DNA of 64,000 bases from Veillonella sp. 3310 (GCF_003999875.1 NZ_RQVJ01000001.1:186001-250000), one strand, 5' to 3'. Counted from the first letter of the stretch, positions 19,207-28,588 are shown. Numbers and translations are program-made. Notes: a model not told the origin generated them from the letters alone.

Positions 19207-19222
19207 ATTACAAGAAAAGCAT

Positions 19223-19247
19223 ATATAAGCCAATAATTGGCTTATAT
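19223..19247. repeat. Perfect 25-nt palindrome upstream of the mnmA promoter
   Basis: Arms ATATAAGCCAAT and ATTGGCTTATAT around one central A. It ends two bases before the -35 box of the mnmA promoter. It has no adjacent T-run, so it reads more like a protein-binding operator than a terminator. The binding protein is unknown. Confidence 0.6.
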
Positions 19248-19249
19248 TA

Positions 19250-19279
19250 TTGTCATTATCCCCTAAAATACGGTATAAT
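19250..19279 (+). promoter_or_regulatory. Promoter of mnmA
   Basis: TTGTCA (19250-19255), 18-base spacer, perfect TATAAT (19274-19279). It gives a leader of about 85 nt before mnmA. Confidence 0.7.
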
Positions 19280-19310
19280 ATAGTGATATGTATAAGTATA
19301 ATTTTTGTTC

Positions 19311-19354
19311 AATTATACATCTTCAGACTTTCAATCTGTTTTGATGTATCAATT
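19311..19354 (+). promoter_or_regulatory. Leader hairpin in the mnmA 5' UTR
   Basis: Paired segments AATT/AATT, ATACATC/GATGTAT and CAGA/TCTG nest around an 8-nt loop. The hairpin ends just before the Shine-Dalgarno TAGGAG at 19361. No T-run follows, so any effect would be on translation or mRNA stability rather than termination. Confidence 0.4.
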
Positions 19355-19371
19355 TGATGGTAGGAGATAAT

Positions 19372-20433
19372 ATGGACAAAGTATATGCAGTAGCTATGAG
19401 CGGTGGCGTAGATAGTTCTTTAACCGCTTCAATGTTATTAGAACAAGGGTATAAAGTATTTGGTATTACCTTGCGTTTATGGGTCAGTGACACAGAGGAA
19501 GACGAGATTCCTCAAGCTGTCATTGATGCGAAGAAGATGTGCGATTTTCTTGGTATTGAACATCACGTGGTGGATGCGAAAGACATTTTCAAAGATAATG
19601 TAGTAGATTACTTTATCACGGAATATTCCAATGGTCGTACACCGAATCCATGTGTGTTCTGTAATCGCAATATTAAATTCGATTTGTTGTTACAACGTGC
19701 ATTATCCTTAGGGGCTACCCACATGGTGACAGGTCACTATGCGCAAGTAATGTACAACGAAGCAGCGCAGCGTTACGAGTTACATAAAGGGGAAGATCCA
19801 ACAAAGGATCAAAGTTATGTACTATACACGCTGACACAAGATATTCTAAAACATCTTGTGTTCCCTCTAGGGCATCAACCAAAAACGAAAACTCGTGAAA
19901 TGGCTCATGAAAAAGAATTGCCAGTATGGGACAAGCCAGATAGTTTAGATATCTGTTTCTTGCCGAATCACAATTACCAAGGGTTCATTGAAAAAACATC
20001 GAAATCAAAACCTAAATCAGGGCGTATTGTCCATGAAAATGGTGAAGTATTAGGCACGCATAATGGATTATACAATTATACAATTGGACAACGTAAGGGC
20101 TTGGGCATTGCCTATGCATACCCTCTCTATGTTGTGAAATTAGATGGCAAAACGAATGAGGTTATCGTAGGCCCTAATGAAAGTTTATTCTCTCGCACGA
20201 TGTTGTGTAAAAACTATAATTTCCTAGATGGAGTTGTACCTACATCATTGCAAGCGGAAGGTAAAATTCGATATGCTGCGAAACCATCACCATGTACTGT
20301 TACTTTCACAGAGGATGGTACTATGAAAGTTGAATTTACGGAACCACAACGCGCCATTACACCGGGGCAATCCGTCGTATTCTACGAAGGAAGTCGCGTT
20401 CTCGGTGGTGGTGTAATAGATATTGTTTGTTAG
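19372..20433 (+). CDS. mnmA: tRNA-specific 2-thiouridylase MnmA
   Basis: Makes the s2 group of U34 in tRNAs for Lys, Glu and Gln. From the ATG at 19372 (TAGGAG upstream) the protein has 353 residues and begins with the PP-loop SGGVDSS at about residues 10-16. The two catalytic cysteines are in [12 protein letters not shown] (about 97-108) and LDICFLPN (about 195-202). Earlier in-frame TTG and ATG codons at 19354 and 19357 lack a good ribosome-binding site. An MnmM-type methyltransferase acting on the same wobble uridine is encoded at 43200-43775. Confidence 0.96.
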   Translation: MDKVYAVAMSGGVDSSLTASMLLEQGYKVFGITLRLWVSDTEEDEIPQAVIDAKKMCDFLGIEHHVVDAKDIFKDNVVDYFITEYSNGRTPNPCVFCNRNIKFDLLLQRALSLGATHMVTGHYAQVMYNEAAQRYELHKGEDPTKDQSYVLYTLTQDILKHLVFPLGHQPKTKTREMAHEKELPVWDKPDSLDICFLPNHNYQGFIEKTSKSKPKSGRIVHENGEVLGTHNGLYNYTIGQRKGLGIAYAYPLYVVKLDGKTNEVIVGPNESLFSRTMLCKNYNFLDGVVPTSLQAEGKIRYAAKPSPCTVTFTEDGTMKVEFTEPQRAITPGQSVVFYEGSRVLGGGVIDIVC

Positions 20434-20444
20434 AAAGGGAAGTC

Positions 20445-22244
20445 ATGAGTACATCACATATTCGTAACTTTTGTATCATTGCTCATATTGACCATGGTAA
20501 GTCTACGCTGGCGGATCGCTTAATCGAAGAAACAGGTTCTTTGACGAAACGAGAAATGCAAGCCCAAGTGTTAGACTCCATGGACTTAGAACGTGAACGA
20601 GGCATTACGATTAAAGCCCAATCCGTTCGTTTATTGCATACCGCAAAGGATGGACAAGAGTACACATTAAATTTAATCGACACACCGGGCCATGTGGACT
20701 TCAGCTATGAAGTATCCCGTTCCTTGGCAGCTTGCGAAGGAGCACTGCTGGTGGTCGATGCTGCACAAGGCGTAGAGGCGCAAACCTTGGCCAACGTTTA
20801 TTTAGCATTAGAACATGATTTGGAAATCATTCCTGTCATTAATAAAATTGACTTGCCAAGTGCTGATCCAGAGCGTGTGAAACGTGAGATCGAAGATGTT
20901 ATCGGCTTAGATGCATCTGATGCTATCTTGGCGAGTGCCAAGTCTGGCATTGGTATTCAGGATATCTTAGAAGCGATTGTAGAGAAAATTCCTGCACCAC
21001 CAGACCATTCTGATAAACCAGCTCGTGCATTGATTTTCGACTCTCGTTTCGATTCCTATAAAGGTGCTATTGCCTATGTGCGTGTACAAGAAGGCTCTTT
21101 GAAAGTGAAAGATACCATTCGTATGATGCACAGTTCTAAGGATTTTGAGGTTACTGAATTAGGTGTATTTACACCGCATTTATTACCTGTACAAGAGTTA
21201 CCATGTGGCTCTGTAGGCTGTGTGGCGGCAAGTATTAAAAACGTTCGAGACTGTCGTGTAGGGGACACCATCACAAAAGCCGATAACCCAGCGGAAGAAC
21301 CATTACCAGGGTACCGTAAAGCTGTATCCATGGTATATTGTGGTCTATACCCAACAGATTCCAAAGATTACGAAAACTTACGGGATGCCTTAGAAAAACT
21401 AAATCTCAACGATGCTGCCTTAGAATATGAAGCAGAAACATCCTTGGCACTAGGCTTTGGATTCCGTTGCGGTTTCCTTGGACTATTACACATGGACGTT
21501 ATCCAAGAACGTTTGGAACGGGAGTATAATCTATCCTTGATTACGACGGCTCCAAGCGTAAACTATAAGGTATATAAAACAAATGGGGAAGTTATCGAAG
21601 TGGACAACCCTGCTAAATTACCGCCACCAACTGAAATTGACTATGTAGAAGAACCATATGTAAAAGCCACAACTATCGTACCAAAAGACTATGTAGGGGC
21701 CATTATGGAACTTTCACAGGACAAACGTGGGGAATATATCAGTATGGAATACATCGATGAAAGTCGTGTATCCATCGTGTACCATTTGCCATTAGGGGAA
21801 ATCATTTATGATTATTTCGATAAATTGAAATCCGCTACAAAAGGTTACGCATCCTTGGACTACGAATTAATTGGATACCAACAATCCCCAATGGTAAAAA
21901 TGGATATCTTATTAAACGGAGATCCTGTAGATGCGTTGAGTATTATCGTTCACAAAGATCGTGCTCAATTGCGTGGTCGTGCATTAGCTGAGAAGTTGAA
22001 AGAATTGATTCCACGTCAAAACTTTGAAATTCCAATCCAGGCGGCAGTGGGGACAAAAATTGTGGCTCGTGAAACGGTAAAAGCATGGCGTAAAGACGTA
22101 TTGGCAAAATGTTACGGCGGTGATATTTCCCGTAAACGTAAATTGTTAGAAAAACAAAAAGAAGGTAAAAAACGTATGAAAGCCGTAGGGTCTGTAGAGA
22201 TTCCACAAGAGGCATTCATGGCGATTTTGAAAGTAGAAAACTAA
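20445..22244 (+). CDS. lepA: Elongation factor 4 (LepA)
   Basis: Ribosome-associated GTPase. From the ATG at 20445 (AAAGGGA upstream) it has 599 residues, normal for LepA. It shows the G1 motif AHIDHGKST, the DTPGH motif, NKID, then the EF-G-like domains II, III and V and the LepA-specific C-terminal domain ([33 protein letters not shown] region). Its stop overlaps the hemW start by one base, the classical lepA-hemW pair. Confidence 0.97.
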   Translation: MSTSHIRNFCIIAHIDHGKSTLADRLIEETGSLTKREMQAQVLDSMDLERERGITIKAQSVRLLHTAKDGQEYTLNLIDTPGHVDFSYEVSRSLAACEGALLVVDAAQGVEAQTLANVYLALEHDLEIIPVINKIDLPSADPERVKREIEDVIGLDASDAILASAKSGIGIQDILEAIVEKIPAPPDHSDKPARALIFDSRFDSYKGAIAYVRVQEGSLKVKDTIRMMHSSKDFEVTELGVFTPHLLPVQELPCGSVGCVAASIKNVRDCRVGDTITKADNPAEEPLPGYRKAVSMVYCGLYPTDSKDYENLRDALEKLNLNDAALEYEAETSLALGFGFRCGFLGLLHMDVIQERLEREYNLSLITTAPSVNYKVYKTNGEVIEVDNPAKLPPPTEIDYVEEPYVKATTIVPKDYVGAIMELSQDKRGEYISMEYIDESRVSIVYHLPLGEIIYDYFDKLKSATKGYASLDYELIGYQQSPMVKMDILLNGDPVDALSIIVHKDRAQLRGRALAEKLKELIPRQNFEIPIQAAVGTKIVARETVKAWRKDVLAKCYGGDISRKRKLLEKQKEGKKRMKAVGSVEIPQEAFMAILKVEN

Positions 22245-23404
22245 TGGATACAACTCGTATTCCAGTCGGTGACAGGGGAATGTATATCCACATTCCCTTT
22301 TGCCGTCAAAAGTGCACCTACTGTGATTTTCCTTCGTACCAAGGATTAGAAGACTATTTTGATGTGTACGCCTATGCGTTACGCCAAGAGATTGAATCTA
22401 GTCAATCCCTGTTGGGGACAGATCCCTTCGATACGATTTACTTCGGCGGTGGCACACCGACTGTGTTGTCCATTAAGGAGTTGAATCGTATATTAGAGAC
22501 AGTGTACAAAACATATACGATCAGTAGCGATGTGGAAATTACCATTGAGGCTAACCCTGGTGAAGTAGATACACAATACTTGCGACACTTATATGAGCTT
22601 GGCATCAACCGAATCAGCTTTGGTGTGCAAACATTTCGTGATGACCATTTGCGTGTATTGCACCGAACTCATACGGCAAAGATGGCACAGCAAGCCGTCC
22701 TAGATGCACATGAGGTAGGGTTCCGCAATATTAGCATTGATCAAATTTACGGATTGCCTCAGCAAACATTGGAAGACATTGCTTATAATCTAGAGGTCAT
22801 TCAGTCTTTGCCGATGAATCATATCTCTATCTATGGCCTGCAAGTGGAACCGAGTACCTTATTGCATCGCCAAGTCACGGACCATTCGGTCATATTACCT
22901 TCAGAAGATAGTTGCGAACAGATGTACGACTACCTTGTAGAAGGGTTAGAAAAACAGATGTTCGATAGATACGAAATTGCTAGTTTTGGGAAAGATGGCG
23001 CTTTCAGTCGTCATAATATCAAATACTGGCATGGCGCAGATTACATCGGCTTTGGCGCCGGTGCCCATTCCTTTGTGGGGAATCGGCGCTTTCAAAATAC
23101 CCCTTACGTCGTGCCTTACATTCATCACATTGAAATGGGTGAAAGTCCATGTGTTGAGGAAGAAATCATCACGAGTCCTCGTGACTATGAAGATTTTTGC
23201 TTTCTTGCTTTACGCACGAAGTGGGGGTTAGTACCTAGTTTGTTTGAAAGTCGATTTAAGCTGGACTTTCACAATATATATGGATCTGTCATTGCAGATC
23301 TAATGCGTAAACAATTGCTTGTTTATGAAGATGATGCATATCGTCTCACTAAGGAAGGGGCCAAGCACGGTAATTATGTGTTTAGTCAGTTCCTTACGTC
23401 CTAA
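22244..23404 (+). CDS. hemW: HemW (heme chaperone, HemN-like radical SAM protein)
   Basis: Radical-SAM protein related to oxygen-independent coproporphyrinogen oxidase. The 386-residue protein begins with IHIPFCRQKCTYCDF, giving the CxxxCxxC cluster motif near residues 20-27, followed by the YFGGGTPT and ISFGVQTF motifs and a HemN C-terminal domain. It lacks the longer N-terminus of true HemN, and its link to lepA is typical of HemW, which binds heme rather than oxidising coproporphyrinogen. Older annotations call it HemN. Confidence 0.9.
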   Translation: MDTTRIPVGDRGMYIHIPFCRQKCTYCDFPSYQGLEDYFDVYAYALRQEIESSQSLLGTDPFDTIYFGGGTPTVLSIKELNRILETVYKTYTISSDVEITIEANPGEVDTQYLRHLYELGINRISFGVQTFRDDHLRVLHRTHTAKMAQQAVLDAHEVGFRNISIDQIYGLPQQTLEDIAYNLEVIQSLPMNHISIYGLQVEPSTLLHRQVTDHSVILPSEDSCEQMYDYLVEGLEKQMFDRYEIASFGKDGAFSRHNIKYWHGADYIGFGAGAHSFVGNRRFQNTPYVVPYIHHIEMGESPCVEEEIITSPRDYEDFCFLALRTKWGLVPSLFESRFKLDFHNIYGSVIADLMRKQLLVYEDDAYRLTKEGAKHGNYVFSQFLTS

Positions 23405-23444
23405 GTAGGAATGTACGCCCATACAGTTAATTTAGGAGAGTTTT

Positions 23445-24035
23445 ATGAAAACAGCAGTTATTTTACACGCCTTATTCAGTGAGTTCACATATGAACAAAT
23501 GGAGGCGATTTTTGGCCTAGCAAAAGAACATAATGGAAAGTTCCGTATCGTTCCTACAGGCATCCAAATTTATGATATTACAAAAGAACAAAAAGAATCC
23601 ATCTTGGAACACTTACCAGATGGGGTGGTGCAAGTCCAACATAAATCTGTGAACTCTATCGTGGCATGCCGAGGTACAGATGGATGTAGCCATGCCTTTA
23701 TGGAAACCATTCCGATGGCGACCATGGTAGACCAAAAACACTACGGTAAAGATATGCCGAACAAAATTCGCATCGGCATCAGTGGTTGCCCACGATGCTG
23801 CGCAGAGTCTATGATTAAAGACATCGGCCTAGTGGGAAAACCAAATGGCTTTACCTTAGTAGCAGGTGGCACAAGCGGTGCATTGCCTAGAAAAGCAATT
23901 ACCTTGCTAGAAGGGCTGTCCCCAGAAGAAGCAGAACAAAAAATTTCGGAGCTCCTAGAATGGTATAGCACTAACGCGAAACCGAAAGAGAAGTTCGAGC
24001 ATGTGTTACAACGATTGGGGAATCCATTCCAGTAA
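23445..24035 (+). CDS. Orphan siroheme/4Fe-4S sulfite/nitrite reductase-like domain protein
   Basis: The 196-residue protein corresponds to a single half of the nitrite/sulfite reductase family: an N-terminal ferredoxin-like half domain (about 1-65) and the 4Fe-4S/siroheme region with CRGTDGC near residue 75 and GCPRCC near 115, the CX5C...CX3C cysteine pattern of these reductases. No flavoprotein, siroheme synthase or partner subunit is next to it. Stand-alone proteins of this type occur in anaerobic Firmicutes without a settled function. AGGAGAG ribosome-binding site. A nested palindrome lies directly downstream. Confidence 0.75.
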   Translation: MKTAVILHALFSEFTYEQMEAIFGLAKEHNGKFRIVPTGIQIYDITKEQKESILEHLPDGVVQVQHKSVNSIVACRGTDGCSHAFMETIPMATMVDQKHYGKDMPNKIRIGISGCPRCCAESMIKDIGLVGKPNGFTLVAGGTSGALPRKAITLLEGLSPEEAEQKISELLEWYSTNAKPKEKFEHVLQRLGNPFQ

Positions 24036-24056
24036 AACGTCACTTGTGATGCTATG

Positions 24057-24201
24057 CATCCTGTGGCTTTTGGTTAACTAAGCAAAGGGAAGAGCACGAC
24101 ATATTCCTCCGCAAACTGATACAGTGGTTAGGTTTGCTCTGGAACATGTCGTGCTCTTCTTATGTTTATGTGATTTAGGTAGTAAGGGGTGCCACAAGAT
24201 G
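24057..24201 (-). repeat. Nested-palindrome element, copy A (core on minus strand)
   Basis: A 19-bp stem with one mismatch has as its outer arms GAAGAGCACGACAT (24089-24102) and ATGTCGTGCTCTTC (24136-24149). Inside, on the minus strand, is the core GAGCAAACCTAAC...ATCAGTTTGCGGAGGA. An imperfect 11-nt inverted repeat (24057-24067 and 24191-24201, CATCCTGTGGC type) surrounds it. The same core occurs in the opposite orientation at 24885-24945, while the outer stem differs in sequence but keeps its pairing. Confidence 0.7.
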
Positions 24202-24248
24202 TGCTACGCATAATGGCGTTCCTCTTCAAAGTCAATTTCAGTTAGTCT

Positions 24249-24605
24249 CTAAATAGTCTTATAATAGACCCCAGCTTTAGGATTGGTGATCCTTAGTTTT
24301 AATGGCTCATCATCTTTAATAATGTATAATGTATCTTCTTCTAATCCAGTCCACTCAAGTGTAACTGAAGTTTCACCTGTTGTGATACCTAGTTCACTCA
24401 ACGGTGGGATGTATAAAAGACGCAATGTATTTGGTAAGAGGGTACTACTTTTTTTGATGAACTGTAATTGGTCTCCGTGTTTTACATAGTCCAATATGTG
24501 TTCTAATTCGTTATGATGTTCCTCGTTTATTAACCCATGAACCTGTGCTTGCTCGACATGTATAAAATTCTCAATCTCATCACGTTGTAATACAATAAAT
24601 TTCAT
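24249..24605 (-). CDS. Hypothetical protein between two palindromic elements
   Basis: I do not recognise it. The 118-residue product (starts MKFIVLQRDEIENFIH) is acidic, has no signal peptide or membrane helix, and looks like a small mixed alpha/beta protein; residues 76-118 are strand-rich (VTLEWTGLEEDTLYII). AAGGAAAGG lies 8 bases before the ATG on the minus strand, which supports translation. It is oriented against its neighbours and lies between the two related palindromic elements at 24057-24201 and 24801-25023, suggesting an inserted segment. No G-over-C excess is visible in its coding strand, unlike the neighbouring leading-strand genes. Confidence 0.6.
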   Translation of the reverse strand: MKFIVLQRDEIENFIHVEQAQVHGLINEEHHNELEHILDYVKHGDQLQFIKKSSTLLPNTLRLLYIPPLSELGITTGETSVTLEWTGLEEDTLYIIKDDEPLKLRITNPKAGVYYKTI

Positions 24606-24800
24606 ATACTACCTTTCCTTTACAGAAATCATTAATATAATACCAGACTAAGCTAAGATCTACTAGTTTCAAAAGCTTAATATCTCAATTGTTCTATCTT
24701 TATAATCTTAATAATATTATACTATCATTTCTATGCCGAGACAATTTGAAAGGACAAATAACACCATCCCACCCAAACGTCATTCCGAGTGGATGTGTTA

Positions 24801-25023
24801 GTGAGGTATGTCATGCAAAAAGGATACTGTGTATTGATAACTTGTATGTCACGGGTTTAGATTAATTATGATATTACTAGAAGTATGCGACATACTCCGG
24901 AGCAAACCTACCGTAGGATCAGTTTGTGGAGGAGTGTGTCGCATTTTTTCCTTTATAAAATTGATGGTATATATAGTGACATACAAGAGACCATAAAGAT
25001 TTATTTAGTATGACATACCTCAC
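24801..25023 (+). repeat. Nested-palindrome element, copy B (three tiers, MITE-like)
   Basis: Three nested inverted repeats share one axis. Outer: GTGAGGTATGTCAT (24801-24814) with ATGACATACCTCAC (25010-25023). Middle: CTTGTATGTCAC (24841-24852) with GTGACATACAAG (24976-24987). Inner: ATGCGACATACTCC (24885-24898) with its near-perfect partner ending GTGTCGCAT at 24943, followed by six T. All arms contain GACATA or its complement. The core between the inner arms matches copy A. The 24606-24800 stretch before it shows nothing I can name. The inner hairpin could also act as a terminator. Confidence 0.7.
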
Positions 25024-25094
25024 CAAACCAAACAATCAAAAAGTTTGTTTTTTTGACTAATACGGTATTTACTGAACTTTCACCAATTTTTCAC

Positions 25095-25122
25095 TTGACA
25101 TATATCGTAAATGTGATACTAT
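25095..25122 (+). promoter_or_regulatory. Promoter of the hrcA-grpE-dnaK-dnaJ operon
   Basis: Perfect TTGACA (25095-25100), 16-base spacer, TACTAT (25117-25122). The CIRCE operator starts 12 bases after the -10 box, at about the start point, as expected for HrcA control. Confidence 0.75.
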
Positions 25123-25133
25123 ATATCTTGTAG

Positions 25134-25160
25134 TTAGCACTCAACCTTAGTGAGTGCTAA
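25134..25160 (+). promoter_or_regulatory. CIRCE operator (HrcA binding site)
   Basis: Perfect consensus inverted repeat TTAGCACTC - 9 bases - GAGTGCTAA. It is the binding site of HrcA, encoded immediately downstream, so the operon is autoregulated and induced by heat. Confidence 0.98.
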
Positions 25161-25178
25161 TAATAACGAGGTGATACT

Positions 25179-26183
25179 ATGGATGAAAGAAAGGAACGCA
25201 TTCTGCGTGCTATCATTCAAGATTACATTAAAACAGCCGAACCTGTTGGTTCTCGTACGATCGCAAAGAATTATGATTTAGGTATCAGTCCTGCGACGGT
25301 ACGAAATGAGATGGCTGATTTAGAAGATCTTGGCTTTCTTGAACAACCTCATACATCAGCGGGTCGCATACCTTCCGCTAAAGGCTATCAATACTATGTA
25401 GATACCTTACAAGGATTTGAAGACGATGCTGCTGAAGATATTCCTGTAATTCGAGAGTTATGGCAGGCTCATCAACAAGAACTAGATGATTTCTTCGTAG
25501 AGATAGCAAAGCTCATTTCTCGGATAAGTCATAATGTGAGTATGTTTTTAGCTCCCGCCCATGATTCATCTACTATAACCTATATCCATGTTCTTCCTAT
25601 TGATGAACATCGAGCGGTCATGGTGGTGGTAACGAATACAGGTGCTTTGGATAATGAACCAATCTATTTTACAGAGCCTATTAATACAGAAGAATTAGCT
25701 ATGCATGCACATCGTTTTAATAGTGTGCTTCACGATGTATCCATCCAGGACATCACGCAAGAAAACTTAGACAAAATGCGGTTAACCTTAGATTTACGAG
25801 ATACAACGTATGTCATTTTTTGCGACACATTATATCGAGCCATTGCTAAACGTAAATTATTCTATACAATAGGAACTACATCCCTATTAGAACAGCCAGA
25901 GTTTAACGATATTAAACGGGCCCAACCGCTGTTAGCTTTACTAGAACAACAAGATGAGTTAACCCAATTATTAACACCAAACTCTAGTAGTCCTATCGAT
26001 GTAAAAATAGGTCATTCTAATGAACTGGTAAAAGATATTAGCGTCATCCAAGCAAGTTTCAATGTTCCTCATCAAGTAGGTACCCTCGCCATTGTAGGTC
26101 CTACACGAATGGAATATGGACGTATTATGGGTATTCTCGCTTATATTAATAAGTGTATGGAAGAGTTACAAGGAAAACGATAA
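25179..26183 (+). CDS. hrcA: Heat-inducible transcription repressor HrcA
   Basis: Represses class I heat-shock genes by binding CIRCE, with activity dependent on GroEL in studied species. The 334-residue protein has an N-terminal winged helix (ERILRAIIQDYIKTAEPVGSRTIA, SPATVRNEMADLEDLGFLEQPHTSAGRIPS) and the C-terminal HrcA ligand-like domain. GAGGTG lies upstream of the ATG. The CIRCE element 19 bases before the start shows autoregulation. Confidence 0.97.
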   Translation: MDERKERILRAIIQDYIKTAEPVGSRTIAKNYDLGISPATVRNEMADLEDLGFLEQPHTSAGRIPSAKGYQYYVDTLQGFEDDAAEDIPVIRELWQAHQQELDDFFVEIAKLISRISHNVSMFLAPAHDSSTITYIHVLPIDEHRAVMVVVTNTGALDNEPIYFTEPINTEELAMHAHRFNSVLHDVSIQDITQENLDKMRLTLDLRDTTYVIFCDTLYRAIAKRKLFYTIGTTSLLEQPEFNDIKRAQPLLALLEQQDELTQLLTPNSSSPIDVKIGHSNELVKDISVIQASFNVPHQVGTLAIVGPTRMEYGRIMGILAYINKCMEELQGKR

Positions 26184-26203
26184 ATATTGTAAAGAGGTGA
26201 AGT

Positions 26204-26707
26204 ATGGAAGAAAATAAACAAGAAGAAACGGTCACTCCTGAAGTGGAAGTTTTGGAAGAAGAAGCTCCTGAAGCAGTAGATCCTACGAAAGAATGGGAGC
26301 AACGATACATGCGTTTGCAAGCAGATTTTGAAAACTTCAGACGTCGTACAAACCAAGAAAAAGAACAACTAGGGGTCTTTGTTAAATCTCATGTCATTGA
26401 AGATTTACTCCCTGTGTTAGATAACTTTGAAAGAGCACTTTCGGCACCGGAAACGCCGGAAACAAAGGCTTTCATGGATGGATTTGTAATGATTCACCAA
26501 AGCTTGATGGCAAGCCTTTCCAAACAAGGATTAGCAGTTATCGAAGCTGTGGGACAACCATTTGATCCAAATTATCACCAAGCTATCATGCGTGTGCCAG
26601 CAGAAGATATGGAAGATGACACCGTATGCGAAGTACTACAAACTGGTTATACTGTAGAAGGCCGTGTGGTACGTCCAGCGATGGTGAAAGTAGTTCACAA
26701 TGGATAA
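26204..26707 (+). CDS. grpE: Nucleotide exchange factor GrpE
   Basis: Releases ADP from DnaK. The 167-residue protein has an acidic disordered start, a long coiled-coil helix (about 35-75, RLQADFENFRRRTNQEKE) and the C-terminal beta domain ending with GYTVEGRVVRPAMVKV, the family signature. AGAGGTGA upstream of the ATG. Second gene of the CIRCE-controlled operon. Confidence 0.97.
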   Translation: MEENKQEETVTPEVEVLEEEAPEAVDPTKEWEQRYMRLQADFENFRRRTNQEKEQLGVFVKSHVIEDLLPVLDNFERALSAPETPETKAFMDGFVMIHQSLMASLSKQGLAVIEAVGQPFDPNYHQAIMRVPAEDMEDDTVCEVLQTGYTVEGRVVRPAMVKVVHNG

Positions 26708-26724
26708 GTAATAAATAATTATAA

Positions 26725-26761
26725 TTAACATGTTAGAAGAAGTATTAGGAGGTCATGTTAA
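26725..26761 (+). promoter_or_regulatory. Inverted repeat enclosing the dnaK Shine-Dalgarno sequence
   Basis: Perfect 8-bp arms TTAACATG (26725-26732) and CATGTTAA (26754-26761) flank a 21-nt loop that contains the AGGAGG site (26747-26752). The right arm ends directly before the dnaK ATG. The hairpin could modulate dnaK translation; this is inference from layout only. Confidence 0.45.
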
Positions 26762-28588
26762 ATGGCAAAAGTAATTGGTATTGACTTAGGTACTACAAAT
26801 TCTTGTTTCGCAGTGATGGAAGGCGGCGAACCAACTGTTATTACAAACCAAGAGGGAGCTAGAACAACTCCTTCCGTAGTAGGTTTCGCGAAAAATGGCG
26901 AACGTTTAGTAGGTCAATTGGCTAAACGTCAAGCGGTTTCCAACCCTGAAAACACAATCATTTCTATCAAACGTCATATGGGTACAGATTACAAAGTGAA
27001 TGTAGAAGGTAAATCCTATACACCACAAGAAATCTCCGCTATGATTCTACAAAAAATTAAAGCTGATGCAGAAGCTCATTTGGGCGAACCTGTAAAACAA
27101 GCAGTTATCACGGTTCCTGCTTACTTTACTGACTCTCAACGTCAAGCGACAAAAGACGCTGGTACAGTAGCAGGCTTAGAAGTATTACGTATTATCAACG
27201 AACCTACAGCAGCTGCCTTAGCATACGGCGTAGATAAAGGTGAAGATGGTAAAATCCTTGTATTCGACCTTGGCGGTGGTACATTCGACGTATCTATCCT
27301 TGAATTAGGGGAAGGTGTGTTCGAAGTATTGGCAACATCTGGTAACAACCATTTAGGTGGTGACGACTTTGACCAACGCATTATGGATTACTTAATCAGC
27401 GAATTCAAAAAAGAAACTGGTATCGATTTATCCAATGATAAATTAGCTGACCAACGTTTAAAAGAAGCTGCTGAAAAAGCTAAAATTGAGTTGTCTGGCG
27501 TTGCAAGTACACAAATCAACTTGCCATTCATCACAGCTGATGCAACAGGTCCTAAACATTTAGACGTAACATTAACTCGTGCTAAATTTGATGAATTGAC
27601 TCGTGACCTTGTAGAAGCAACCATCGAGCCTACTCGTAAAGCAATGAAAGATGCTGGTTTGTCTGCATCCGACATCGATAAAGTATTATTAGTTGGTGGT
27701 TCTACTCGTATTCCAGCAGTACAAGAAGCTATTAAACGAGAATTAGGTAAAGAGCCAACTAAAAACATCAATCCTGATGAATGTGTAGCTATCGGTGCTG
27801 CTATTCAAGGTGGTGTATTAGTAGGTGAAGTAAAAGACGTATTGTTACTTGACGTAACTCCATTGTCTTTAGGTATCGAAACTATGGGTGGTATTTTCAC
27901 TCGTATTATCGACCGCAACACAACAATTCCTACTTCTAAATCTCAAGTATTCTCCACAGCAGCAGATAACCAACCTTCCGTTGATATCCATGTATTGCAA
28001 GGGGAACGCGACATGGCGGCAGCTAATAAAACATTGGGCCGTTTCGAATTGTCCGGTATCCCAGCAGCTCCTCGTGGAGTACCTAAAATCGAAGTTACTT
28101 TCAACATCGATGCAAATGGTATCGTAAATGTAAAAGCGAAAGATCTTGGCACTGGTAAAGAACAAGCAATCACAATTACATCTTCTTCCGGTTTAAGCGA
28201 TGAAGAAATCGACCGCATGGTAAAAGAAGCTGAAACACATGCAGCTGAAGATAAAGCGAAAAAAGAAGAAGTTGAAGTGAAAAACAATGCTGACAACTTG
28301 GTATACCAAGCTGAAAAAGCAGTGAAAGACTTCGAAGGTAAAGCTGATGCAGCGCAATTAGAAGCTGTGAAAAAAGCGACAGAAACATTAAAAGCATCTA
28401 TTGAGTCTGGGGACATTGAAAAAATCAAAGCTGATAGCGAAGCATTGACAGCTCCTTTATATGAATTGTCCTCTAAAATGTACGAACAGGCGCAAGCTCA
28501 AGGCGAACAAGGTGGACAAGAAGCTCCTAAACAAGATGATAATGTAGTAGACGCTGACTACACTGTAGTTGACGAAGACAAAAAATAA
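26762..28588 (+). CDS. dnaK: Molecular chaperone DnaK
   Basis: Hsp70 chaperone. The 608-residue protein has the actin-like ATPase domain ([35 protein letters not shown]), the hydrophobic linker [15 protein letters not shown], the substrate-binding domain and a helical lid, ending in an acidic tail [12 protein letters not shown]. It is shorter than E. coli DnaK by the segment missing in the ATPase domain of Gram-positive-type DnaK. AGGAGG nine bases upstream. Confidence 0.98.
   Translation: MAKVIGIDLGTTNSCFAVMEGGEPTVITNQEGARTTPSVVGFAKNGERLVGQLAKRQAVSNPENTIISIKRHMGTDYKVNVEGKSYTPQEISAMILQKIKADAEAHLGEPVKQAVITVPAYFTDSQRQATKDAGTVAGLEVLRIINEPTAAALAYGVDKGEDGKILVFDLGGGTFDVSILELGEGVFEVLATSGNNHLGGDDFDQRIMDYLISEFKKETGIDLSNDKLADQRLKEAAEKAKIELSGVASTQINLPFITADATGPKHLDVTLTRAKFDELTRDLVEATIEPTRKAMKDAGLSASDIDKVLLVGGSTRIPAVQEAIKRELGKEPTKNINPDECVAIGAAIQGGVLVGEVKDVLLLDVTPLSLGIETMGGIFTRIIDRNTTIPTSKSQVFSTAADNQPSVDIHVLQGERDMAAANKTLGRFELSGIPAAPRGVPKIEVTFNIDANGIVNVKAKDLGTGKEQAITITSSSGLSDEEIDRMVKEAETHAAEDKAKKEEVEVKNNADNLVYQAEKAVKDFEGKADAAQLEAVKKATETLKASIESGDIEKIKADSEALTAPLYELSSKMYEQAQAQGEQGGQEAPKQDDNVVDADYTVVDEDKK

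Noticed and set aside
24089-24149. Hairpin considered as a simple terminator of the 23445-24035 gene
   Set aside because: It has no T-run on the + strand and shares its core sequence with a second hairpin, so a repeated element explains it better; a side role in termination is not excluded.
27388-28428. Two minus-strand open frames of 127 and 161 codons inside dnaK
   Set aside because: Shadow frames caused by the biased codon use of dnaK; no start signals and no recognisable protein pattern.
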